Of a DNA stretch of 64,000 nucleotides, positions 27,704 to 37,289 are shown piece after piece. The DNA comes from Sphingobacterium sp. GTDB lineage: Bacteria; Bacteroidota; Bacteroidia; Sphingobacteriales; Sphingobacteriaceae. The notes beneath the pieces were generated by a model. It saw nothing but the letters and a program-made list of their open reading frames with translations. It ran no database searches and had not been told where the DNA came from. The stretch is from the NCBI GenBank assembly GCA_031277685.1, contig JAITLV010000131.1, forward strand, positions 124,001 to 188,000. The letters are read 5' to 3'. Numbering within the stretch: the first letter of the stretch is position 1; every line of letters starts with the position of its first letter. The translations under genes and the position numbers were made by a program.

Positions 27704-29755
27704 ATGATGACAGCAGGAAGACCCGTAATATTTCTACTTCTTAACCTCCTTTTACTGCCTATGGTATGGGCGCAAAAAGCAAACCCCATAAAAACGACAA
27801 TCGCTAAAGTCAAAAATGGATATACACTGATGCGCGAAGGGCAACCTTATTTTATTAAGGGTGCGGGCGGTACAAACAATATGGAACAACTAAAAGCGTA
27901 TGGAGGAAACTCCATACGTACCTGGAGCCCTCAAAATGCGGATGAAATCCTAAATAAGGCGCAGCAATTGGGACTGACAGTCACGATGGGCCTAGATGTT
28001 AAAACAGAACGACATGGATTCGATTACAACGATCCAAGCGCTGTAGCAAAACAGAAAGAATATATCCGAACTGTTATCTTGCAGCATAAAGATCATCCCG
28101 CCCTCTTGGCCTGGGGAATCGGTAATGAACTCAATCTCCATTACAGTAATCCTAAAGTTTGGGATGCCGTCAACGATATCGCCAAAATGATCCACGAGCT
28201 AGACCCCAACCATTTGGTGACGACTATGCTGGCTGGAGTAAATCAGAAGGAAATTGATTACATCAAAACAAAATGTCCCGCTTTGGATCTGATTGCCGTT
28301 CAGGTATATGGTGGCTTAGCCGCTGTCCCGCAGGAATTAAAAAAAGTAGGCTGGAATAAACCATACATTGTAACAGAATGGGGCCCAACAGGGCACTGGG
28401 AAGGCTTACAGACACCTTGGGGAGCTTCTATTGAAGAAACTAGCCACGAGAAGGCCGCTGTCTACAAAAGCAGATACGAAGCATCCATTGGTCAGGACAA
28501 AAATTGCCTCGGTTCTTATGTCTTCCTTTGGGGCCAGAAGCAAGAACGCACCCCTACTTGGTATGGCCTGTTTACTGAAGCCGGTGAAGAAAATGAAGTT
28601 GTGGATGTCATGGAATACCTCTGGTCGGGCAAATGGCCTAGCAATCGGGCTCCCCGATTGGATTCACTGCTGTTAGACAACAGACAAGCCAAGGATTTTA
28701 TCCGGCTTGAGTCAGGCAAGAAATATCCCATTGAAGTATTTGTTCAGGATCCCGATGGCGATCAATTACAGACCCGCTGGGAGCTCCTACACGAGAGTAC
28801 AGACCTCAAAGAAGGTGGTGACCGTGAAGAAAGACCTAAAGCTTTGTCGGGTTATATTAAAAATAACAGCGATAAAGAGGGATCATTGACTGCACCTGAA
28901 AAAGAAGGCGCCTACCGTCTCTTTGTTTACACAGGCGATGGCAATAACAATGTAGCCACAGCAAATATCCCGTTTTACGTGACAAATAGCACCCCTACAT
29001 CGCAAGCGGCAAGCTATCAGTTTTCTTCAGTACCAAATTGGTCGGATGAATTCAACTACACCGGTTTACCAGACGCCACAAAATGGTCTTATGATGTAGG
29101 TTCTTTGTATGATGGCTGGGGAAATAACGAACTGCAATACTACAGCGATGCTTCATTATCAAATGCTGTTGTACAGAATGGTGCCTTAAAGATTATAGCG
29201 AAAAAGGAAAACAAAGGCGATAAATCCTACACTTCCGCACGATTGGTAAGTAAAGATAAGGGTGATTTCACTTACGGTCGATTTGAAGCCCGTGCTAAAC
29301 TTCCAAAAGGACGCGGTACCTGGCCTGCGATATGGATGCTTCCCACAGATTGGAAATATGGGGACTGGCCCAACTCCGGAGAGATTGATATCCTCGAACA
29401 TGTGGGATATGATCAGGATGTTGTTCATGTTTCCACACATACCAAAGCCTATAATCACGGCATAAATACTCAAAAAACAAGCACAAGAAAGATCCCAGGA
29501 GTTTCCGATACGTTTCACAAGTATCGTATTGACTGGACTCCAACCTACATCAAAGGTTTTGTTGACGATCAGGAAATTTTCCATTTTGATAACGAACATA
29601 AGAGTTTTAAAGAATGGCCCTTTGACCAAAACTTCCATTGGCTAATCAATTTGGCTGTTGGTGGAAACTGGGGGGGCAAGGAAGGCGTAGACGATACAAT
29701 ATTCCCGGTAACATTTGAAATTGACTATGTTCGCGTCTATAAGCTATTAAAATAA
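27704..29755 (+). CDS. Two-catalytic-domain glycanase: TIM-barrel glycosidase fused to GH16 endo-beta-glucanase
   Basis: Translation starts on the base after the susD stop, so the genes are coupled. The 683-residue product has a signal peptide (cleavage near VWAQ24). Residues 38-310 form a TIM barrel of clan GH-A type, with the acid/base candidate E142 in WGIGNELN and the nucleophile candidate E225 in IVTEWGP. A linker with an Ig/PKD-like beta domain follows (about 320-430). A GH16 domain (about 445-681) carries the E560-I-D-I-L-E565 catalytic motif of the laminarinase type with the extra residue (ExDxxE). GH16 enzymes of this kind cut beta-1,3 or mixed-linkage glucans. The exact family of the barrel (GH2-, GH5- or GH158-like) needs a profile search. 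The enzyme probably supplies oligosaccharides to SusCD. Confidence 0.88.
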   Translation: MMTAGRPVIFLLLNLLLLPMVWAQKANPIKTTIAKVKNGYTLMREGQPYFIKGAGGTNNMEQLKAYGGNSIRTWSPQNADEILNKAQQLGLTVTMGLDVKTERHGFDYNDPSAVAKQKEYIRTVILQHKDHPALLAWGIGNELNLHYSNPKVWDAVNDIAKMIHELDPNHLVTTMLAGVNQKEIDYIKTKCPALDLIAVQVYGGLAAVPQELKKVGWNKPYIVTEWGPTGHWEGLQTPWGASIEETSHEKAAVYKSRYEASIGQDKNCLGSYVFLWGQKQERTPTWYGLFTEAGEENEVVDVMEYLWSGKWPSNRAPRLDSLLLDNRQAKDFIRLESGKKYPIEVFVQDPDGDQLQTRWELLHESTDLKEGGDREERPKALSGYIKNNSDKEGSLTAPEKEGAYRLFVYTGDGNNNVATANIPFYVTNSTPTSQAASYQFSSVPNWSDEFNYTGLPDATKWSYDVGSLYDGWGNNELQYYSDASLSNAVVQNGALKIIAKKENKGDKSYTSARLVSKDKGDFTYGRFEARAKLPKGRGTWPAIWMLPTDWKYGDWPNSGEIDILEHVGYDQDVVHVSTHTKAYNHGINTQKTSTRKIPGVSDTFHKYRIDWTPTYIKGFVDDQEIFHFDNEHKSFKEWPFDQNFHWLINLAVGGNWGGKEGVDDTIFPVTFEIDYVRVYKLLK

Positions 29756-29796
29756 GATGATGTATTAGACTAAAACGATGTTCCATAGTTCCCTAA

Positions 29797-29838
29797 ATAA
29801 AAGCCGTTTGTCATCGTAACTTGACGAACGGCTTTTAT
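29797..29838 (+). terminator. Terminator of the susC-susD-GH16 operon
   Basis: A 17-bp stem (29797-29813 with 29822-29838, one mismatch that is a G-U pair in RNA) encloses an 8-nt loop and has A4/T4 at its base. It starts 41 bp after the stop codon. Confidence 0.85.
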
Positions 29839-30060
29839 TCTTTATAATCTGCTACGTTTTGGATCAGGCAGGAAATCAGCTATCCCTCCAGTACTATCGC
29901 TTTTTTTTATTCAAAAACACAAAAAAGTAAGCAGGTATTTATACTTTTGAATGAACAAGTGGCTGTAGCCTTTTCCAGCATCCAGTTCTTAAAATAAAGA
30001 TCGGAAAAAGGACAATACCCCTTGGTTCATCAGAAAGACACCTGAGCTAAAACACTTACT
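29839..30060. other. Upstream region of the threonine aldolase gene
   Basis: This stretch holds no supported gene. A TACTTTTG sequence at 29942-29949 fits the -7 consensus for the following gene, but no TTG lies at the right distance upstream, so the promoter is only a candidate. Confidence 0.4.
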
Positions 30061-31086
30061 ATGTACAACTTTAAAAACGATTATTCTGAAGGAGCCCATC
30101 CCCGTATTTTGAATAAACTTATCGAAACCAATCTGGTGCAACAACTTGGATATGGGGAAGACGAATATGCACATGAAGCAAAAGCAATTTTAAAAACAAG
30201 ATTAAACCATCCCGATGCTATTATTCATTTCGTATCCGGAGGCACGCAGACGAATTTATTGGTCATTTCCTTCCTCTTACGCGTTCATGAAGCAGTGATA
30301 AGTGCAAAAACAGGTCATATTGCTGCAAATGAAACTGGCGCTATTGAGGCTACTGGGCATAAAGTCATTACCGCCGAAACAACAGATGGGAAATTAAGAC
30401 CTGAAGATATTGCTAAAGTCTTAGCGGAATATGCGCTCGCGCCGCATGTTGTAAAGCCGCGAATAGTTTACATTTCCAATTCGACAGAAATAGGAACGAT
30501 ATACACTTTAGAAGAACTTAAAGCCCTATTCTTATACTGTCAATCCCATCAGTTGCTCCTGTATCTGGATGGTGCGAGACTAGGACATGCCCTTACTGCA
30601 GAAAATAATGATTTAACACTTGCTGCCCTTAGTCAGTTTACAGATATCTTTTATATTGGCGGCACCAAAAACGGAGCCCTATTAGGCGAAGCCATTATTT
30701 TTAACAGGCCTGAACTCGCGGTCGATTTTGAGTACGCTATCAAACAGAAAGGTGCGATGTTGGCCAAGGGAAGGATACTTTCGATTCAATTCTTAGAATT
30801 ATTTAAAGATGACCTATATTTTGATCTGGCACGTCGGGCAAATACATTAGCGATGTCAATTGCCAGCGCAGTCCAAGCAAAAGGATACACTTTTTTGACG
30901 CAGCCCACCACAAACCAGCTATTTCCTATTCTTCCTAAAAAGGTAATTGAACGGTTGAGCCTAAACTACCAATTTTATATCTGGAAGAATATCGATAGTG
31001 ATTATGCAGCGATTCGACTCATCACATCCTGGGCAACGGATGAGGAAAAAGTGAGTGCTTTTATCCGTGATTTACAGGAAGCATAG
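30061..31086 (+). CDS. Threonine aldolase / beta-eliminating lyase family PLP enzyme
   Basis: The 341-residue cytoplasmic protein has the fold-type I layout of low-specificity L-threonine aldolases. The N-terminus is FKNDYSEGAHPRILNKLIETN. The substrate-binding region is LGYGEDEY, the cofactor Asp is in LYLDGARLGHAL, and the PLP lysine is in FYIGGTKNGALLGEA. It should split threonine or allo-threonine into glycine and acetaldehyde, although related members are beta-eliminating lyases on other amino acids. It converges with the aquaporin gene across a hairpin. Confidence 0.87.
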   Translation: MYNFKNDYSEGAHPRILNKLIETNLVQQLGYGEDEYAHEAKAILKTRLNHPDAIIHFVSGGTQTNLLVISFLLRVHEAVISAKTGHIAANETGAIEATGHKVITAETTDGKLRPEDIAKVLAEYALAPHVVKPRIVYISNSTEIGTIYTLEELKALFLYCQSHQLLLYLDGARLGHALTAENNDLTLAALSQFTDIFYIGGTKNGALLGEAIIFNRPELAVDFEYAIKQKGAMLAKGRILSIQFLELFKDDLYFDLARRANTLAMSIASAVQAKGYTFLTQPTTNQLFPILPKKVIERLSLNYQFYIWKNIDSDYAAIRLITSWATDEEKVSAFIRDLQEA

Positions 31087-31132
31087 ACAAACAAAACGCC
31101 TTAAGCATCAAACTAGATAGTTACTAAAAAAA

Positions 31133-31164
31133 ACGGGCAAGAAGCTTAATCGTTCCTTGCCCGT
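31133..31164. terminator. Bidirectional terminator between threonine aldolase and aquaporin genes
   Basis: A 9-bp stem (ACGGGCAAG, 31133-31141, with CTTGCCCGT, 31156-31164) is preceded by an A-run (31126-31133) and followed by a T-rich stretch (31169-31175), so it can serve both converging genes. Confidence 0.75.
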
Positions 31165-31185
31165 GCTAATTTTTTACTATGGAGA

Positions 31186-31902
31186 TTAATCTTTAGGCTC
31201 CAAAGCTCTCCAAACACCGGCAGCAACCGCTGCACCCACCAATGGAGCAACAATAAATAACCACAATTGTGATAAGGCATTCCCTCCCGCCAGGATTGCT
31301 GGGCCGAATGAACGAGCAGGATTAACCGACGTGCCAGTAACCGGTATTGCTACCAAATGGATCAATAGCAGTGTAAATCCAATTGCTAAACCCGCCATCG
31401 TACCATTACCGACCTTTGAGGTGGTAGCCAATATGACAAAAAGAAAAAGAAAAGTCAAAACGGCTTCAATGAGAAAGGCTGAAGTTTGCCCGTATTCGTT
31501 TTGATATCCTTTTCCCCATCCATTGGAACCATAAGCCCACTCCCCTGCAGAAAAACCAGCTAATTGCCCGCTCAAAATCTGTTGCAATACAAAGGCTCCC
31601 AAAAGTGCGCCTATAAACTGCGCGATGATATAGACAATCGCATCCTTGGCAGACATTTTTCCGGCCAGGAGTACCCCCACTGTCACTGCTGGATTAATGT
31701 GACAGCCCGAAATCCCGCCAATGGCATAGGCAAAAACGACAACCGAAAGACCAAATGCCACTGCAATACCCAGCAGGCCTAGCCCTGAAAGCCCGCCCAT
31801 GGTATTGGCTCCGGCGATTGCAGCCGCTCCACAACCAAATAGTACCAAACCAAATGTTCCAATTAGTTCGGCAACAAACTTTGAAGATGTTTTAATTTCC
31901 AT
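31186..31902 (-). CDS. aqpZ: Aquaporin Z-type water channel
   Basis: The 238-residue membrane protein has six transmembrane helices and both NPA half-helix motifs (GCHINPAVTVG and GTSVNPARSFGPA). The selectivity-filter region is of the water-specific type, with a His in LLIHLVAIPVTGTSVNPARS. It allows rapid water flow in osmotic stress. It is a single gene with its own upstream region. Confidence 0.93.
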   Translation of the reverse strand: MEIKTSSKFVAELIGTFGLVLFGCGAAAIAGANTMGGLSGLGLLGIAVAFGLSVVVFAYAIGGISGCHINPAVTVGVLLAGKMSAKDAIVYIIAQFIGALLGAFVLQQILSGQLAGFSAGEWAYGSNGWGKGYQNEYGQTSAFLIEAVLTFLFLFVILATTSKVGNGTMAGLAIGFTLLLIHLVAIPVTGTSVNPARSFGPAILAGGNALSQLWLFIVAPLVGAAVAAGVWRALEPKD

Positions 31903-32057
31903 ATGAATCTGTTTATAACTTAGTTAACTCTAATTTAATCATTTTCCGTATAAAACAAGAACAACGAATAAATTATTGTAGAACAATATCTACAGCCGCC
32001 GGATACCTTTCCCGCTATTATTTTTAGTTATATTGATAATCAAACTTCTTGCGCTAT

Positions 32058-33125
32058 TCAGTCCGCCACGAATTCAACTTGCTGGATAAGTGCTTTTAAG
32101 ATAGCTTCTGTTGAACTATTCTGATAAGGATGAATGGATTGCCCAGCCCAAATACTGACGAAATCCACATTACGATTGGCCTTTGCAACTTTCCTAAGAG
32201 TATTGGTCAGCTTATTTTGATAGGGATAGGGTAAAATATAGGGCGAATTGTCCAGCGCCTCGATAAATGCATTTTTAATACCACGGGCATACCGACCCGA
32301 AAAGCTACGGGTCAAGACAATATCTGATTCCCCAACCTGTGCTAAACGATTCTTCTCAAAATCCAGCAAAGCGCTTTCCTTCGAGCCAAGCAATAGGCTC
32401 CCGACCTGAAAACCAGCAGCTCCTAATTGTTTAGTCGCCAGCAAGGTGTTGGCATTATATATTCCACCGGCATATATCAGTGGTTTATGAACCTGCTCAT
32501 ATACCTGTGACAATAGTGAAAGCCCACCAATTCGCGGAATCGGATGCGCAATAAAACTCCCTCGGTGTCCACCAGCCTCAAATCCTTGCACACAAATAAT
32601 ATCAATTCCAGCTGCTTCCAAAGCCTGAGCTTCTTCAACAGAAGTGCAGGTTCCGATCAGTATGCTGCCATTTTCCTTGAGTAAGCCAATGCTTTCCCTG
32701 TCTAAATTTCCAAAGGTAAAACTGACGATATGACACTTACTTTCCAAAATAGCGTGTACCTGCTCCCGATAATCTGTCAATTGGATAGCTTCAAATTCGG
32801 GCAGAGACACTTCCAGCTGATGCTGACGGGCCAATGTTTCGATAAATGACCTCGCATCCGCATATTGTTTTTTGAGGCTTTTTGAAATTTCTGGAATGGA
32901 GTTGACAAAAATATTAACGGCAAATGGCGCATCTGTTAATGTTCTTGTCGCACGGATAGCCTCAAGACATTGCGCATAAGGCAAGTCTCCGAGCGCCAAC
33001 GAACCTAAGGCTCCCGTCCGAGAAGCTGCCGCAACCATTTCAGGTGTTGTCACTCCAAACATAGGTGCCTGAACAATGGGATATGCTATTCCTAATAAGT
33101 GTGTAATTTGATTCGACCAATTCAT
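32058..33125 (-). CDS. Nitronate monooxygenase family flavoprotein
   Basis: The start is set at the ATG at 33125, giving 355 residues and the normal N-terminus MNWSNQITHLLGIAYPIVQAPMFG; the longer frame adds 10 residues with no clear support. The protein is a TIM-barrel FMN enzyme with QAPM near the N-terminus, the family motif QGFEAGGHRG, and phosphate-binding IYAGGIYNANTL and GAAGFQVGSLLLG. It oxidises alkyl nitronates or propionate-3-nitronate-like compounds in detoxification. It is divergent from the ldhA gene. Confidence 0.88.
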   Translation of the reverse strand: MNWSNQITHLLGIAYPIVQAPMFGVTTPEMVAAASRTGALGSLALGDLPYAQCLEAIRATRTLTDAPFAVNIFVNSIPEISKSLKKQYADARSFIETLARQHQLEVSLPEFEAIQLTDYREQVHAILESKCHIVSFTFGNLDRESIGLLKENGSILIGTCTSVEEAQALEAAGIDIICVQGFEAGGHRGSFIAHPIPRIGGLSLLSQVYEQVHKPLIYAGGIYNANTLLATKQLGAAGFQVGSLLLGSKESALLDFEKNRLAQVGESDIVLTRSFSGRYARGIKNAFIEALDNSPYILPYPYQNKLTNTLRKVAKANRNVDFVSIWAGQSIHPYQNSSTEAILKALIQQVEFVAD

Positions 33126-33296
33126 GATGAGATGATTTTGATGTCCAAAAGTCAAATGAGATAACTTTATCGTGATTTCAAGCTAATTTACCGCTTTTAT
33201 CGGGTACTTTCCAGCAATCAATCCTATTTTATTCGATAAAATTAAAAGTGTATAAAAAAATTAATACTGTATATTTACAATAGGAAATACAATTTT

Positions 33297-34289
33297 ATGA
33301 AAATAGCTTTCTTTTCAACCAAACCTTACGATAAAATCTTCTTTGAACAGGAAAACGAGGCTTACGGCTTTCAGTTCAATTTTTATGAAACCCATCTTGG
33401 CCCTCATATTGTCAATGCAATTGAAAACGAAGAAGCTGTCTGTGTCTTTGTCAATGACAAATTGAATCGACAGGTGATCGAAATTCTTGCGCAGAAAGGC
33501 GTAAAATTAATTGCCTTGCGATGTGCAGGTTTTAATAATGTAGACTTGGATGCGGCAAAAGAATTTGGTATCCAAGTCTGTCGTGTACCCGCATATTCTC
33601 CTGAAGCCGTTGCTGAACACACGATGGCTATGCTACTGACACTCAATCGAAAAACACACAAAGCCTATAACCGCGTCCGTGAACAGAACTTTGCCTTAAA
33701 CGGTTTATTGGGTTTCAATATTTATAAAAAGAAAATTGGGGTTATTGGAACAGGAAAAATCGGCAAAGCATTTATCCGAATTGCCCTTGGCTTTGGCGCA
33801 GAGGTTATTGCTTATGATTTATATCCCGATAAAGAGCTGATCGCAGCCGGAGTCAATTACCAGCCCCTCGACAAGCTATTTGAAGTTTCCGACATTATTT
33901 CACTGCATTGCCCCCTGACACCGGATAATCATTACCTGATCAATAGTGAATCGCTAGCGAAAATGAAGGATGGCGTCACCATTATCAATACAAGCAGAGG
34001 CAATCTGATCCATACAAATGATGCTATTAAAGCATTGAAAGAACGTAAGATCGCATTATTGGGCATTGACGTTTATGAACAGGAAGAAAAATTATTTTTT
34101 AAGGATCTCTCTACAACCATAATTGAAGATGATACCATTCAGTTACTCATGAGTTTCCCAAATGTCTTAGTCACAGCGCATCAGGCTTTCTTTACGGAAG
34201 AAGCGTTGACCCAAATCGCACAACGAACATTGAAGAGTATTGCTGCTATACTGGCTACTGGATCTACTGATCATGATGTGCTTTTATAA
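33297..34289 (+). CDS. ldhA: D-lactate dehydrogenase (fermentative LdhA type)
   Basis: The 330-residue protein closely matches the length and motifs of E. coli LdhA. It opens KIAFFSTKPYDKIFFE and has the conserved LRCAGFNNVDLDAAKEFG and RVPAYSPEAVAEHTMAM. The NAD-binding motif is GVIGTGKIGKAFIRIALGFGAE. The catalytic Arg is in NTSRGNLI, the Glu in GIDVYEQEE and the His in VTAHQAFFTEEAL. It reduces pyruvate to D-lactate with NADH in the cytoplasm. It is 32 bp before an EamA transporter gene and may be co-transcribed with it. Confidence 0.92.
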   Translation: MKIAFFSTKPYDKIFFEQENEAYGFQFNFYETHLGPHIVNAIENEEAVCVFVNDKLNRQVIEILAQKGVKLIALRCAGFNNVDLDAAKEFGIQVCRVPAYSPEAVAEHTMAMLLTLNRKTHKAYNRVREQNFALNGLLGFNIYKKKIGVIGTGKIGKAFIRIALGFGAEVIAYDLYPDKELIAAGVNYQPLDKLFEVSDIISLHCPLTPDNHYLINSESLAKMKDGVTIINTSRGNLIHTNDAIKALKERKIALLGIDVYEQEEKLFFKDLSTTIIEDDTIQLLMSFPNVLVTAHQAFFTEEALTQIAQRTLKSIAAILATGSTDHDVLL

Positions 34290-34321
34290 TTGCGTTACAG
34301 CGGGAACCACCAAATTTTCAC

Positions 34322-35239
34322 ATGGATCATACAAACGATCATAAAGTCTTAAAGGGCTTTTTACTGGCTATTAGCGCGGCCATACTTTGGGGTGTTTCTG
34401 GCACTTTCGGTCAATTTCTTTTTCAGAAACGGGCAATAAATGTCGAATGGCTTATTACCGTTAGAATGTTAATGACTGGAGCAGTACTTTTAATTCTCGT
34501 TGGTACGAATAACATCAAAGACTTATGGTCTATTTGGCGCAACCGCAAAGATACCGTTGATCTGCTCCTATTTAGTATTGCTGGGGTACTGGCTGTACAA
34601 TATTCTTATTTCGCAGCGATCAACTATTCGAATGCTGCTACAGCAACCGTCATGCAATATACGGGTCCTGTCATGATTGCAGTCTACCTTGCATTAAAAG
34701 AACGAAAATTTCCCAATATCAAAACCTGCCTCGCAATCGCATTGGCTGTCTTAGGTACATTTTTATTGGTCACCCATGGTAAAATGGGGACATTGTCAAT
34801 CTCCGGCATTGCACTATTCTTTGGATTAGTGTCGGCAGTAACCCTCGCCTTTTACACCCTACAACCTGTCAATCTGTTACGAAAGTATAAAGCGACAGTT
34901 GTCATTGGCTGGGGCATGCTAATTGGTGGGGCTGCATTTTGTTTTGTAAGACCGCCCTGGGAGGTGACCGGCATCTGGGATAGTTATACCTATAGTTATA
35001 CGGGCTTTATCGTTATTTTTGGCACGTTAATTCCCTTTTATGCTTATCTCACCGCAGTTAAATTAATCGGTGGACAAAAAACCAGTCTCCTGGCCTCCGC
35101 AGAACCCCTATCCGCTGCCTTATTGGCCGTATTATGGCTCAATACCCCATTTTCTTTGACAGACTGGTTAGGTACTACCTGCATTATCCTAACGATTGTC
35201 TTACTTAGCACCTCAAAAAAGAAGGTAATACAGGCATAG
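34322..35239 (+). CDS. EamA/DMT-family transporter
   Basis: The 305-residue protein has about ten hydrophobic helices forming the two EamA repeats (repeat 1 begins FLLAISAAILWGVSGTFGQFLF, repeat 2 begins ISGIALFFGLVSAVTLAFYTL). Family members export or import amino acids and other small metabolites. The substrate is unknown. It follows ldhA closely and converges with the HxlR gene. Confidence 0.88.
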   Translation: MDHTNDHKVLKGFLLAISAAILWGVSGTFGQFLFQKRAINVEWLITVRMLMTGAVLLILVGTNNIKDLWSIWRNRKDTVDLLLFSIAGVLAVQYSYFAAINYSNAATATVMQYTGPVMIAVYLALKERKFPNIKTCLAIALAVLGTFLLVTHGKMGTLSISGIALFFGLVSAVTLAFYTLQPVNLLRKYKATVVIGWGMLIGGAAFCFVRPPWEVTGIWDSYTYSYTGFIVIFGTLIPFYAYLTAVKLIGGQKTSLLASAEPLSAALLAVLWLNTPFSLTDWLGTTCIILTIVLLSTSKKKVIQA

Positions 35240-35279
35240 ATCAAAGTATCCTGCGAAATCAATGGTACCATACTCTTGG

Positions 35280-35624
35280 TTATTGATCTGTTAACTCATG
35301 TTTATAGCTTAACCACCATTCATCCAGCTGCTCAATAATAGGTAATAAAGTCTTCCCCACTTCGCTCAGTTTATATTCTACGCGTGGCGGTGATTCAGCA
35401 TAAATCTGCCGACACAGAATACCATCACGCTCAAGTTCGCGCAGTTGCACGGTCAACGTTGTCTGCGCCATATCATCCATTTCTCTTCGTAGTTCCCCAA
35501 AACGTTTAGGACACTCTTTTGCAATGGCCTTGATCAGTAAAACTTTCCATTTTCCGCCTATAATCTTGAAAATACCATTGACATCGCAACAACTTCCAAA
35601 AAACTCACTTTTTTTTTCATCCAT
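35280..35624 (-). CDS. HxlR-family transcriptional regulator
   Basis: The 114-residue winged-helix protein starts with two adjacent cysteines (C12, C13) before FKIIGGKWKVLLIKAIAKECPKRFGELRREM. The recognition helix is in ARTLTVQLREL-like DDMAQTTLTVQLRELERDGI, and the wing is in ESPPRVEYKLSEVGKTLLP. HxlR proteins bind as dimers, and many sense electrophiles or oxidants through the N-terminal cysteine. It is divergent from an MFS exporter, so it probably represses that gene. Confidence 0.9.
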   Translation of the reverse strand: MDEKKSEFFGSCCDVNGIFKIIGGKWKVLLIKAIAKECPKRFGELRREMDDMAQTTLTVQLRELERDGILCRQIYAESPPRVEYKLSEVGKTLLPIIEQLDEWWLSYKHELTDQ

Positions 35625-35684
35625 AATCAGCTGATATTGACCATTAGTTCATAAAACAATACTAAGTACATAATTTATAACTAC

Positions 35685-35715
35685 TTGACCATAAAAATTA
35701 TCCAAATTACTTTTG
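35685..35715 (+). promoter_or_regulatory. Promoter of the MFS transporter gene
   Basis: TTG (35685-35687), a 20-bp spacer and TACTTTTG (35708-35715) form a consensus Bacteroidota promoter. Transcription would start near 35722, so the true start codon must lie downstream. The region is shared with the divergent HxlR gene. Confidence 0.7.
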
Positions 35716-35744
35716 CTTATAAAATTATCAAAAACTTTTGCCAT

Positions 35745-37178
35745 ATGCGCTTCCAAATGAAAGATTTGCTTCATATTTGTATCTTGTCGATTGGCATTTT
35801 CTTATTTGTCATCGACTTATTTATCATCAATGTTTCCCTACCGACAATCCAGCAGGCACTAGATCTGAGCAATAGTGCAACCCAGTGGATCATTGTCTTA
35901 TATATTATTGGTTATGCGAGCCTGCTGATCAATGCGGGTAATGCTGGAGACTATTTTGGCAAAAAGAAACTGTACGTCCTAGGTATGGCCGGTTTTACTT
36001 TTGCCTCCATTTTATGTGGCTTCTCCACCAATATTTATTTGCTATTATTGGGCAGATTACTGCAAGGGATCAGTTCAGGTATGATGGTCCCCCAGGGTAT
36101 TGCATTAATTACAGTACTTTTTGAAGATGCCGCAAAACGATCTATGGCTTTAGGGATATATGGTAGCATCGCAGGTATTGCCTCGGTTATCGGGCAATTG
36201 CTTGGGGGACTGCTTCCAGATCAATCTTGGATCCATGAAAGCTGGCGCCTTATTTTCTTGATCAATATTCCAATAGGCATTCTCGCCTGCGCCGCTGCTT
36301 ATCGCTATGTCCCGGGGGGGCAATCAAACCCCAGGACCACAATCTCTTTTATGCCAATGCTGAGTTTGTTTATCTTATTGATGGGCATCATCTATCCCTT
36401 GATCATGGGGCCAGAATTACACTGGCCAACCTGGTCGATGTTATTATTGGCTACTGGAATCATCTTAACGGGGTTATTCCTAAAAAAACAAAGAAAACTA
36501 TATCAAACAGGACAACAGGCACTTTTCAACTTCTCACTCTTCCGTAATAAAGTTTTCAATCTGGGACTGATAGCCGCATTAGCCTATTATATGGTCCAGG
36601 ATGCCTATTTCATTATTAACTCCAATTATCTACAGCACCATAAAAGTTATACGGCAACGATGACTGGTATTGCTTTCGTCTATCAGGGTGTTGGTTATGT
36701 CGTCGCAAGCCTCTTGGTCAGTAAGTTGATTCAACGCTATGGGAAAGCTGTTGTACTGACCGGATTGAGCTTCATGGTCATCGGTTTATTCTTTCATTTG
36801 TTTGTTCTCAATCAGGTAAATGTACCAAGCGATCAACTCCACCTGCTTTTTTTCTTTTATGGCCTTGGCTGTGGTAGCGTATTACCCGCGCTGATGACAC
36901 TTGCATTAAAAGATATCGACAAGGAATTAATCGCTGTAGGATCTGCGATCTATCTCACGATACAACAACTCGCTATCTGTCTCGGTATTGCCTTTGTTGT
37001 TGGCCTGTTTTTACATGAAAATGGGAAAACCTTCTTCCAGCTACATCATATTACTACTGCGTATGGTTCTGCCACGGCGATATCTATGCTATTACTCATC
37101 TTCGTTGCCTGTTGCATTGGCTACTTACCCAAAAAACGAAATAGCAATATAACAGCACAGCAAAACAATTCCCAGTAA
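35745..37178 (+). CDS. MFS drug-efflux transporter (DHA2-like, about 14 helices)
   Basis: The start is set at 35745 (or 35757), since upstream starts fall inside the promoter. The product has 477 residues. It has the MFS opening FLFVIDLFIINVSLPTIQQALDLSNSATQWIIVLYIIGYASLL. The motif-A region is NAGDYFGKKKLYVLGMAGFTF, and the DHA2-type GRLLQGISSGMMVPQGIALI follows. About 14 transmembrane helices are predicted by eye. It is a proton-driven exporter of drugs or toxic compounds, probably under control of the divergent HxlR regulator. Confidence 0.88.
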   Translation: MRFQMKDLLHICILSIGIFLFVIDLFIINVSLPTIQQALDLSNSATQWIIVLYIIGYASLLINAGNAGDYFGKKKLYVLGMAGFTFASILCGFSTNIYLLLLGRLLQGISSGMMVPQGIALITVLFEDAAKRSMALGIYGSIAGIASVIGQLLGGLLPDQSWIHESWRLIFLINIPIGILACAAAYRYVPGGQSNPRTTISFMPMLSLFILLMGIIYPLIMGPELHWPTWSMLLLATGIILTGLFLKKQRKLYQTGQQALFNFSLFRNKVFNLGLIAALAYYMVQDAYFIINSNYLQHHKSYTATMTGIAFVYQGVGYVVASLLVSKLIQRYGKAVVLTGLSFMVIGLFFHLFVLNQVNVPSDQLHLLFFFYGLGCGSVLPALMTLALKDIDKELIAVGSAIYLTIQQLAICLGIAFVVGLFLHENGKTFFQLHHITTAYGSATAISMLLLIFVACCIGYLPKKRNSNITAQQNNSQ

Positions 37179-37195
37179 TGTATTGCCTTAAAGAC

Positions 37196-37218
37196 GGGCA
37201 GACTGTACGCGTCTGCTC
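37196..37218. repeat. Hairpin between convergent MFS and bL12-like genes
   Basis: GGGCAGAC (37196-37203) and GTCTGCTC (37211-37218) form an 8-bp stem with one G-U pair and a 7-nt loop. There is no T-tract, so its role as a terminator is doubtful. Confidence 0.4.
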
Positions 37219-37289
37219 AAATCTTGACCTTCGTCCCGACCTTGTTGAGCAGCCTTACCTCATTGGACAATTGCATTTAGCTTGTAAGC

